A stretch of DNA of 17,869 bases from Myxococcales bacterium UBA5297 (GTDB taxonomy: Bacteria > Myxococcota > Myxococcia > Myxococcales > UBA5297): NCBI GenBank assembly GCA_002408385.1, contig DHSB01000211.1:16880-34748 (forward strand). Reading direction: 5' to 3'. The notes beneath the pieces were generated by a model. It searched no databases, was not told where the DNA came from, and saw only the letters and a program-made list of their open reading frames with translations. Shown here piece by piece: positions 7,765-14,916 of the stretch; position 1 is the stretch's first letter, and each line of letters starts with the position of its first letter. A program made the translations under genes and the position numbers.

Positions 7765-8508
7765 CTACGCCGCCGCGCTCCGGCTCGGCGGCAGCGCGCC
7801 GAGCAGCTTCCGAGCCTTGACCGACCAATTCCAATCGCGTCGCTTGATGAACCGGGGCGCGAGCCCGTAGTCCTTCAGCGCCTCCTCGAGCAGCGCGCGC
7901 GCCTTCTCGTCGCGGCCAACCTCGTGCAGGTACTGGGCGTGAGCCAGCGCGTGGTTGATGCGAGTGCTGCGGCGGCAGAGATCCTCGAGCGTCGCGAACG
8001 CCTCGTCCTGCGCGCCGACCTTCCAGTGCGCCTTGGCCAGGTGCAGCCACACTTCGTACTCCAGGTACCCGGGGTCGACCCGCAGCAGGCTCTCGAGGTC
8101 GGCGATGGCGCCGATCCAGTCCTTGAGGCCGACGCGGCACATCGCCCGGCCGTAGAGCGCGTCGCGGTCCTCCGGATCGCGGGCGAGCAGCGCGGCGAAC
8201 TCGGCGGCGCCCGCCTCGAACTGCCCGGCGTCGTGCATCCCACGGGCGAGCGCGAGCTGGTTGGCGACGCTCGGGGTCAGCTCGTAGCGCCCGCGCAGCT
8301 CGGCGACCGTCGGGGGCCGGCTCCACTTCACCAGCCCGGCGATCGCGCGCATGTCGGGGTCGTGGATCTTCACCATGAAGAAGTAAATCCACTCGCCGAA
8401 GGGCAGCAGGATCACGAAGAACCAGTGGTACTCGGCCCGCCGCCGGATCGCGTCGACGAGCATCCAGACCATGAACACCTGCTGAAGCAAAAACAGGATG
8501 CGTAGCAT
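7765..8508 (-). CDS. Membrane-anchored tetratricopeptide-repeat protein with cardiolipin-synthase-like N-terminus
   Basis: 247 residues. Two hydrophobic helices (about 4-20 and 28-46) with the layout L-V-D-A-I-R-R-R-A-E-Y-H-W-F-F and L-L-P-F-G-E-W-I-Y-F resemble the short PLDc_N domain found at the N-terminus of cardiolipin synthases and many small membrane proteins. Residues about 82-215 form four TPR-like helix pairs (for example G-Q-F-E-A-G-A-A-E-F...D-P-E-D, W-I-G-A-I-A-D-L-E-S...D-P-G-Y, G-R-D-E-K-A-R-A-L-L-E-E-A-L). TPRs mediate protein-protein contacts, so this is probably a membrane-tethered scaffold facing the cytoplasm. No partner is evident. A strong GGAGGT ribosome site sits only 3-4 nt before the ATG. 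The 3' end of the gene abuts a 9-bp tandem repeat (CGGCCTACG twice, 7752-7769). Confidence 0.8.
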   Translation of the reverse strand: MLRILFLLQQVFMVWMLVDAIRRRAEYHWFFVILLPFGEWIYFFMVKIHDPDMRAIAGLVKWSRPPTVAELRGRYELTPSVANQLALARGMHDAGQFEAGAAEFAALLARDPEDRDALYGRAMCRVGLKDWIGAIADLESLLRVDPGYLEYEVWLHLAKAHWKVGAQDEAFATLEDLCRRSTRINHALAHAQYLHEVGRDEKARALLEEALKDYGLAPRFIKRRDWNWSVKARKLLGALPPSRSAAA

Positions 8509-8998
8509 CGGACCTCCGTGACCGGCTCGATTCTAGCCCGGCAGGCGCAGGGCGGGCCCGGCGGATCGTTCGGCGCCGCCAGGCTCGCGACCCCTCGCGG
8601 ACCGGTCCGGCGGCTTCCTCGTCGACGAAGGCGTCGGGGCTGTTTTCGCCGGTCTCTCCCGAGCGACGAGCGCCGAGGCTGCCTCGCCGATGCGCTCTAG
8701 GTCGCCGAGTCCCAACGCGCTCGACAGACCGCTCTCACGGGGCTGACGGCCGTTGGCGAGGAGCTCGACGGGCTGCTTCTCAGCGCTCGGGTCCTCTGCA
8801 CCGAGCGATGGACCGTCCGGCTCATTGCTGCCGAGCCGATCGCCACGGGTTCGTCAACCGATCGCCAAGAGTCGGCGAACGGCAGCCGAAGGGTGGACGG
8901 GGCGCTCACCGGTTCAGCGGGGGTGGACACAAGGCCAAAACGCTTCGAGCAGTGAGCCCCAAAATCCGCCCGTTGAGAGCAAGGCGGACGGCCCCGGG
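8509..8998. other. 490-nt gap with no convincing gene; contains a 10-bp direct repeat
   Basis: The stretch lies after the histidine kinase and before the TPR gene. Open frames exist on both strands, but they are Ser/Arg-rich, start without ribosome sites and show no receiver-domain (D-D, K) or helix-turn-helix pattern. CCGATCGCCA occurs twice in the same orientation at 8836-8845 and 8858-8867, 22 nt apart, each containing the palindrome CGATCG. Function unknown. Confidence 0.45.
8530..8535 (-). promoter_or_regulatory. Candidate -10 box for the TPR gene
   Basis: TAGAAT on the minus strand (5 of 6 to TATAAT), 21 nt upstream of the ATG at 8508, would give a leader of about 15 nt that still contains the GGAGGT ribosome site. 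No recognisable -35 lies 16-18 nt further upstream, so support is weak. Confidence 0.25.
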
Positions 8999-10270
8999 CT
9001 ATCCCCGCGCCGCCCTGGGCTCCAGCTCGGCAGCCCGGGGCGCGACCACCGGCACCCGACAGACGACCTCCGTCCCGGTGGGCTCGGCGGGGCGCACCTC
9101 GAAGGAGCCGCCCAGCGTCATGGCCCGCGCCCGCATCGAGCTCAGGCCCATCCCCGGCTTCGGGTCGCCCGCCAGGCCCCGCCCGTCGTCAAGGACGCTC
9201 AGGCGCACCCAACCGTCCCGCTCGGAGAGGCTCAGGACGATGCGCGAGGCGTTCGCGTGCCGGACGGCGTTCTGCGTCGCCTCCTGGGCGACGCGGTAGA
9301 GCTGCAGCGCCTCCGCGCCGCCCAGAGACGGGGCGCCACTGCCTTCGGCCACGCACTCGACCTCGACCGTCTCGCGCACCTGACGCGCCAGCTCGCGCAG
9401 CGCCACCCCGAGCCCGCCCTCCCCCATCGGCCCGGGACTCAGGCCGCGGGACAGAGCGCGCGCCTCGCCCAAGGCTCCCTCCACGACCTCGGCGATCATC
9501 CCTGCCTGATGCGCCTCGCCGGCGCCCCGCTCGACGAGATCGGTTTCGAGCAGCCGCGCTGCGAGCAGGCCGGCCGTCAATTGCTGGCACAGCCCGTCGT
9601 GAAGCTCGTGCCCCACCCTGCGCCGCTCGCGCTCGGTCGCCTCGATCACTTCGCGCTCGAGCTGCGCGCGCCGCTGCGCCTCCTCGGCCAACCGCTCGGT
9701 GGCCGCGCGCGCCTCGGTGAGCAGCCGCTCCTGAAGGCCGATGGCACGATCGAACAGCACCGTGAGCATCACCATCAACAGCACCAGGATCAATCCGTGG
9801 GTGAGCCACTCCGCTCCGCCGAGCTGCGGCCGCGGCGCGGGCAACGCTCCGCGGTAGGCGAGCACCGTGAAGGCCGCGTGAATCGCGATGCTCAAGCCGA
9901 TCGTCACCCCACCGAGCCGGCGACTGCCGAGCAGGATAGCGATCAGCGGAAGCGCGACCAGCAGCAGTCGAATGGTGGCGGCGAGCCCGAGATTGAGCAT
10001 CGCGGGGACCAGCAGCAGGTAGCCAGCCGTCAGCAACCCGGCGAGCCGCAGCCGGTGGAAGCGCATCGGCACCGGGATCATCGCCACCTCGAGCCCGTAG
10101 GCGGTGAGGTAGGTGGCCCAGAGGTAGGGCGAGGAGTCACGCACCAGGACCGAGCCGAGCGCCGGCAGACCGACCACTGCGGTCGCCACGAGCAGGGTCG
10201 TCAGCACCTGCCGCCGCCACTCGTCGAGGCTTTGAGCTGAGACCGTGGGGGCGCGCGACAGGCGAAACAT
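8999..10270 (-). CDS. Sensor histidine kinase, NarX/DegS type (HisKA_3 + HATPase_c), six N-terminal TM helices
   Basis: 423 residues from the ATG at 10270-10268; the upstream extension is soluble, Pro/Arg-rich and lacks a ribosome site. Residues 20-175 form about six TM helices with no large periplasmic loop, so the input is probably sensed in or at the membrane. A coiled linker (about 176-212) leads to the dimerisation domain with E-R-R-R-V-G-H-E-L-H-D-G-L-C-Q-Q-L; the phospho-acceptor is His224 of the E-L-H-D-G motif. The ATPase domain has the N box Y-R-V-A-Q-E-A-T-Q-N-A-V-R-H-A-N (Asn334), G1 D-D-G-R-G (361-365) and G2 G-M-G-L-S-S-M-R-A-R (373-382). Members of this class usually phosphorylate a NarL/LuxR-type regulator encoded beside them. 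None lies downstream within the window, and upstream a lipoprotein gene diverges, so it looks like an orphan kinase. Confidence 0.93.
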   Translation of the reverse strand: MFRLSRAPTVSAQSLDEWRRQVLTTLLVATAVVGLPALGSVLVRDSSPYLWATYLTAYGLEVAMIPVPMRFHRLRLAGLLTAGYLLLVPAMLNLGLAATIRLLLVALPLIAILLGSRRLGGVTIGLSIAIHAAFTVLAYRGALPAPRPQLGGAEWLTHGLILVLLMVMLTVLFDRAIGLQERLLTEARAATERLAEEAQRRAQLEREVIEATERERRRVGHELHDGLCQQLTAGLLAARLLETDLVERGAGEAHQAGMIAEVVEGALGEARALSRGLSPGPMGEGGLGVALRELARQVRETVEVECVAEGSGAPSLGGAEALQLYRVAQEATQNAVRHANASRIVLSLSERDGWVRLSVLDDGRGLAGDPKPGMGLSSMRARAMTLGGSFEVRPAEPTGTEVVCRVPVVAPRAAELEPRAARG

Positions 10271-10434
10271 GCGCGGCTCGCTACCACGAACCGGCCCGGG
10301 AGGAAAAGCGCCGGCCGTGTGGTGGTTTTCCCGCGCAGACGCCCCCGCCTCAGATCGGCTACCTCCCACGCCTTGCTCCAAAGCCGCACGGGGTGGCCGG
10401 AGCTGGGACGTCATCCACACCGAGGACCACGATC
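10271..10434. other. Divergent spacer between histidine kinase and large lipoprotein
   Basis: 164 nt containing the start regions of two divergent genes. A GAGGA ribosome site lies about 9 nt before the lipoprotein ATG. No convincing -10/-35 pair or operator was seen on either strand. The GGTGGTTTTCCC stretch near 10320 is the least GC-rich part. Confidence 0.4.
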
Positions 10435-13400
10435 ATGAACCTCAAGCTGCTTGTCGCGGCCGCAGCTGCGGGCGCCCTCGCCCTGGCCGGATGCTCCGAA
10501 CCTGAAGATAACCCGCCGGTCGACTTCTCGTCCGAGGTGTCCGTCGAGCCTCGCGCCCCCTTGGCCTTCGCCTCGACGGCAGCCTGCGCGCTCGACTCCG
10601 ACTGCGCGGCCGGCCTCTTCTGCTTCCAGGGCGGCTGCGCGCGCCAGTGCGCCGAGGACTCGGACTGCGAAGAGGGCAAGAGCTGTGACGCCCGCGGCCG
10701 CTGCGCGGCGGCGATGCCCACCCGCTCCACCAACGACGGAATCACCGACGTCGAGCCGGGCTGCTCGCTCGTGGAGCTGCCCGCCAAGATCCAGCGGGTC
10801 GCCCCGGGCGTGCAGAGCTTGGAGCTCGCGGTCACGGTCTCGCCCGCCGCCAGCGCCGGGCTGCGCTACCGCGTCGAGCGCACCGACGGCATGGGAGACC
10901 CGCTGCAGGTGCGCACCGCCAGCGGCACCACCGACTTCGTCCTGCGGATCGACACCGGCCTGGCCAACCCCGCCGAGGCCGACCCCACCTACGTCGAGCT
11001 CTACGTGATCACCTCGGCCGGCGCCTTCAACCTGACCCTGGCTCCCCAGCTCCCGTTCGCCGGCCACTACGCCGGCAGCGTCGCCCTCGACCAGTTCGGC
11101 CAGACCGGGCTGCCCATCGACTTCCAGATCGTCACCGACCCGCCCGACGCCTCCCTCGAGGGCGCGACCGCGGCCTGGGTGGTGCTCCCGGTGCGCCCCG
11201 ACGCGATCTTCAGCCCGCACCCCAAGCAGCTCGCCGCGGACGTAGAGGAGACGATGGCCCGCCCTCTGACCTGGGAAGGCGCGCCCGTCAACCGCTGGGT
11301 GGCGACCTTCACCAGCGGCTACGACCTCGGCGCCGGCTCGGTGATCGCCGCGGCCTCGCTCGCCGGGCAGGTGCGCCGCACCCTGCGCTTCGAGGTCGAG
11401 CAGCACGGCGACGACATGCTCATCGGCCGGCTCAGCGATCGCTGGACCGGCCTGTACGACGCGCGCTCGGAGTACGGCGCGCGGAGCCCGGCCCGGACGG
11501 TCTTCGAAGGCGACCTCGAGCTCACCCGCGTCGGGCCCGCCCCGCTCGCCTCGGAGATCACGGTCGACGAGGTGCCCGCCGGCGACCCGCAGCAGTTGCC
11601 CGCCCCGGCGCTCGCCTCCTGCTCGGACGAGAGCTTCGCGGTGCAGGCGAGCGGCGCCTACGACTGCGAGGGGATCGCCACCCTCGACGCCTTCCGGGCC
11701 GCCCCGGTCGAGCTGCAGGCCTCCTGCGCCATCGCCGTGTCCCGGGCCAGCCTGGCCGGCGAGACCACCGCCGGCCAGATCGCGGAGTTCCTCGACCACG
11801 GCACCTCCGGCGGCGAGAGCTTCGCCGACTTCATGAAGCGCTGCGCCGCGGGCACCGACGGCACCTGCCGCCCGACCCCGGCGGTGCTCTGCGGTCGGCA
11901 GCTCGCCGCCTTCGCCTACGCCGGCATCGAGGAGCAGCTCGCCTCGAGCCCCGACCTGGTGCTCGCCTTCGAGGAGGCCTCGCGCGAGGCGTTCCTCGGC
12001 CGGCAGATGGGCGCCTTCCAGACCGACACCAACACCCGGCTCGAGTGGCTCAAGTCGAGCGACTTCCCGGCGATCGTCACCAGCGCGGTCAAGAACCACA
12101 CCGAGAACCTGCTCGAGAGCTGGGCCGCCAACGTCCTCGAGGTGCACCTCGGCGTGCTCGCCGGCCAGTTCGACGACGCCGGCCTGGCGGTCCTCTCGCA
12201 GCCGGCCTTCGGCCCGAGCGGAGCCGCCGCGCGCAAGACGCTGCTGCTCGAGATGTCGCAGAGCTGGCGCGGCGCCGCCGACGCGCTCAGCCTGGCGGCC
12301 GCGCGCTGGAACCAGCTCTTCCAGGACGAGGCGACCCGCGCCACCAAGGCCTCCTTCGTCAACCGCCGCATGTTCGACCTCTACCTGGTGGCCGGGCTGC
12401 TCTCCGACTTCAACCGCGCCAGCGGCGCCAGCTTCGCCTCGGGCAGCTTCGCCTCCGGCTTCTCGCAGTTGATGCGCGAGCTGGGCGAGCTGACGCTGCC
12501 GTTCGACCACCTGGTCTACGCCCGCGACGCAGAGGTGGTGGTCTCGACCTCGGTCGACCCCTCCAGCGACAACACCACGCTGCTGCGCGAGCGGCGCGAG
12601 GCGGCCAAGGCCGAGGTCGCCGCGGCGGCCACCGCGGTGGGGGCGATCATCGCCGAGGCGCAGAGCGAGGCGCTCAGCCAGGCCGAGCTGACCAACCGGA
12701 TGAACAACGAGATCAACGAGGTGCGCGACGAACTGGTCGAGCTGTGCGGCCTGCCGGTCGGTTGCTCGCCTCAGACCTACCAGAACGAGCCCGGCTGCGA
12801 GGTGCGGGTGGCGCCCGGGCAGTGCGGCTTCCGCATCGACGTGCAGACCGGCGACTACCAGCAGCTCACCGCCGGGGGTGAGAACGTCTCCGAGGCCGGC
12901 AGCGCGCTGCTCGACCTGAACGACGCCCTGCTCTCCTTCAATCGCGCCCAGGAGGAGCTGCGGGCCCACCACGACAGCGCCCAGCTCTACCTGGAGGCCA
13001 CCACGCAGTTTGCGGCGATGGTGGAGTCGGCCAACCAGACCCGCCTCTCCACGCTCGACCAGATGGAGGCGGCCATCGCCCGGCGCCAGGCCGACCGGCA
13101 AAGCGAGCTCGGGCAGTTGCTGCAGAACCTCTCGGCTCGCAACCAGGCCCGCCGCTCGAGCATCCAGTCGACCAAGGCGGAGATCGCGCAGTGGGACGCC
13201 CTCCGCCTCGGGGCGGTGGACACCTCCTTCTCCAAGCTGCAGACCGCCTGCGGTCTCGAGTCGACGGCGGGCTTCCTGTTCCAGGGCGCCGAGCTGACCG
13301 AGAGTTGGGGCGAAGCGATCGCCGAGGGCTTCCCCACCACGGTCGGCCTCTCCAACGACGCGACCGCTCCGGCCCGCGCCGCGGTGATGATGGGCGCGCT

Positions 13401-14775
13401 GAGCGTCTCCACCAAGCTGAGGGTGACGGCGCAGGCACTGGAGACCGCGGCCAGCGCGCTGACGGTCAGCGCCGAGAAGGACCAGGCGATGGCCGAGGCG
13501 CGGCTCGAGGCGCTCAAGGACCAGGCCGACCTGGAGGACGCGATCACCGCCGCGGACCTGGCCGAGCTCGAGGAGAAGGCCGAGCTGGCGGCTCAGCAGT
13601 CCCAGGCCGAAGAGGCCGAGCTGCGCGAGCTGCTGCTGCTGACCGAGAAGAGCGCGGAGGCGGAGCTGGCCTTCCAGCGCGACCTGACTGAGCTGAACGA
13701 CCGGCGCGTGCGCTACAAGCAGCTGCTGGTGCAGACCACCGGGCTCGAGCTGCAGATCGCCCAGGCCCAGGTCGGCGTGGCCATCGCGATGCAGCAGTAC
13801 CAGAAGGTGGCCCAGCGGGCCGGGTTGCGGGCCGCGCGGCTGCACGACCTGGAGCGTCAGCGCCAGGAGGTCAACAGCCTGGTCGGCAGCCCGACGGCGG
13901 TCTTCGCCTGGGCCAACCGGCTCGAGCAGGCCGAGCTGCGGCTGCAGCGGGCCAAGGACGCGCTCTACGACTGGCTGGTGGCCCTCGAGTACCTGGCGGT
14001 GCGCCCCTTCATGGACCAGCGGGTGCAGATCCTGCTGGCGCGCAACACCTACCAGCTCGAGGCGATCGCCGCCGAGATCGAGCGGCTGCAGAACAAGTGC
14101 GGCGGGCCCATCAGCCGCCACACCGCGGAGCTGTCGCTGCGCGACGACCTGCTCAGCCTCTCGCTCGAGCTGACCGACCCGGTCACCGACCAGAGCCAGA
14201 CCCCGTCCCAGCGGCTGCGCGCGCTGCTCGAGCGCGGTTACGTCCCCATCGACAAGCGGGTGCGCTACACCAGCGACACCTCCATCGGCGGGCTGCTCAC
14301 CAGCCGCTCGGTGATGGCGGCCACCTTCACCGTCTCGCTCAACGACTTCGCCAACCTGGGCGCGGCCTGCAACGCCAAGGTCTACTCCTTGGCCGTCAAG
14401 CTGGTCGGCGAGGGGCTGGGCAGCGCGCAGCCGACCGTCTCGGTGCTCTACGACGGCTCGAGCGAGCTGCGCTCCTGCCAGCCGGGGCTGGAGGCCTACC
14501 TGGGCTCCTTCGGCCGCGAGGCAACCTCATTCGGCGCGATCACCCGGCTGCACGCTCCGGGGCGCAGCGTCTCGCCGGTGGCCGGCGTCAACGCCTTCCC
14601 GACCGACAGCGGCAACGTGTCGCTGACCGGCCTGCCGCTCGCCTCGCAGTACACGCTGCTGATCGACCCGCGCATGGGCGAGAACGCGAAGATCGACTGG
14701 ACCAAGCTCGAGGACGTCGTCGTCAAGCTCGAGTACACCTACCAGGACCTCTTCCCCGTCGGGCAGTGCCAGTAG
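10435..14775 (+). CDS. Very large (1446-aa) lipoprotein: Cys-rich module, beta domain, long coiled coil, C-terminal beta domain; TcA-like C-terminal half suspected
   Basis: Starts at ATG 10435; upstream in-frame starts would hide the signal. Residues 1-20 form a lipoprotein signal peptide ending L-A-L-A-G-C20, so it is probably lipidated and exported. Residues 50-92 hold a Dickkopf-like Cys-rich unit with two D-S-D-C repeats. About 105-372 looks beta-rich (F-A-G-H-Y-A-G near 206). About 375-700 is mostly helical with several Cys, including a small tandem S-F-A-S-G repeat near residue 665. About 715-1219 is dominated by long Ala/Glu/Gln/Leu helices, probably a coiled coil, broken by a hydrophobic, Gly-containing segment at 944-971 (G-F-L-F-Q-G, E-S-W-G-E-A-I-A-E-G-F). 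A-L-Y-D-W-L is at 1176-1181. A compact beta domain (about 1290-1446) ends K-L-E-D-V-V-V-K-L-E-Y-T. This order recalls the channel, Y-N-W-M-like motif and C-terminal domain of Tc-toxin A subunits, from memory only. Known TcA are much longer and not lipoproteins. Otherwise unrecognised. A hairpin follows the stop. Confidence 0.85.
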   Translation: MNLKLLVAAAAAGALALAGCSEPEDNPPVDFSSEVSVEPRAPLAFASTAACALDSDCAAGLFCFQGGCARQCAEDSDCEEGKSCDARGRCAAAMPTRSTNDGITDVEPGCSLVELPAKIQRVAPGVQSLELAVTVSPAASAGLRYRVERTDGMGDPLQVRTASGTTDFVLRIDTGLANPAEADPTYVELYVITSAGAFNLTLAPQLPFAGHYAGSVALDQFGQTGLPIDFQIVTDPPDASLEGATAAWVVLPVRPDAIFSPHPKQLAADVEETMARPLTWEGAPVNRWVATFTSGYDLGAGSVIAAASLAGQVRRTLRFEVEQHGDDMLIGRLSDRWTGLYDARSEYGARSPARTVFEGDLELTRVGPAPLASEITVDEVPAGDPQQLPAPALASCSDESFAVQASGAYDCEGIATLDAFRAAPVELQASCAIAVSRASLAGETTAGQIAEFLDHGTSGGESFADFMKRCAAGTDGTCRPTPAVLCGRQLAAFAYAGIEEQLASSPDLVLAFEEASREAFLGRQMGAFQTDTNTRLEWLKSSDFPAIVTSAVKNHTENLLESWAANVLEVHLGVLAGQFDDAGLAVLSQPAFGPSGAAARKTLLLEMSQSWRGAADALSLAAARWNQLFQDEATRATKASFVNRRMFDLYLVAGLLSDFNRASGASFASGSFASGFSQLMRELGELTLPFDHLVYARDAEVVVSTSVDPSSDNTTLLRERREAAKAEVAAAATAVGAIIAEAQSEALSQAELTNRMNNEINEVRDELVELCGLPVGCSPQTYQNEPGCEVRVAPGQCGFRIDVQTGDYQQLTAGGENVSEAGSALLDLNDALLSFNRAQEELRAHHDSAQLYLEATTQFAAMVESANQTRLSTLDQMEAAIARRQADRQSELGQLLQNLSARNQARRSSIQSTKAEIAQWDALRLGAVDTSFSKLQTACGLESTAGFLFQGAELTESWGEAIAEGFPTTVGLSNDATAPARAAVMMGALSVSTKLRVTAQALETAASALTVSAEKDQAMAEARLEALKDQADLEDAITAADLAELEEKAELAAQQSQAEEAELRELLLLTEKSAEAELAFQRDLTELNDRRVRYKQLLVQTTGLELQIAQAQVGVAIAMQQYQKVAQRAGLRAARLHDLERQRQEVNSLVGSPTAVFAWANRLEQAELRLQRAKDALYDWLVALEYLAVRPFMDQRVQILLARNTYQLEAIAAEIERLQNKCGGPISRHTAELSLRDDLLSLSLELTDPVTDQSQTPSQRLRALLERGYVPIDKRVRYTSDTSIGGLLTSRSVMAATFTVSLNDFANLGAACNAKVYSLAVKLVGEGLGSAQPTVSVLYDGSSELRSCQPGLEAYLGSFGREATSFGAITRLHAPGRSVSPVAGVNAFPTDSGNVSLTGLPLASQYTLLIDPRMGENAKIDWTKLEDVVVKLEYTYQDLFPVGQCQ

Positions 14776-14801
14776 TGGCCCCTCTTTTCCAAGGCTAAAT
14801 C

Positions 14802-14833
14802 GAGGCGCGCCCCCGGCTCTCGGGGCGCGCCTC
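14802..14833 (+). terminator. GC-rich hairpin, probable terminator after the large lipoprotein gene
   Basis: GAGGCGCGCCCC (14802-14813) and GGGGCGCGCCTC (14822-14833) form a perfect 12-bp stem with an 8-nt loop, 26 nt past the TAG. The 3' side reads TCTGCCTTTC, which is only weakly U-rich, so termination may be partial or Rho-assisted. A second small hairpin (GGGCC-TGC-GGCCC, 14847-14859) follows. The next gene starts 84 nt after the main stem. The two lipoproteins may therefore share a transcript by read-through or be separate units. Confidence 0.65.
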
Positions 14834-14916
14834 TCTGCCTTTCGCCGGGCCTGCGGCCCACCGGGCGCGCCCAGCGGAGCGCCTCAGCCTCCCCACGCTC
14901 GCCTCGAGGAAACTCC

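Noticed and set aside
7752..7769. CGGCCTACG tandem duplicate as a mobile-element target or att site
   Set aside because: Only two 9-bp copies, no integrase, transposase or inverted ends nearby; probably a simple slippage product at the gene end.
7382..7870. 162-codon plus-strand frame
   Set aside because: No ribosome site, low-complexity Arg/Pro/Ser content and overlap with the 3' end of the TPR gene.
8697..8930. 77-codon minus-strand frame with GTG start in the gap after the kinase
   Set aside because: Ser/Arg-rich, no ribosome site, no recognisable fold; does not resemble a receiver domain.
10411..14121. 1236-codon open frame on the minus strand
   Set aside because: It lies wholly opposite the large lipoprotein gene, which has a signal peptide, ribosome site and sensible domains. 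The antisense product is His/Gly/Leu/Arg-rich shadow sequence, common in GC-rich DNA.
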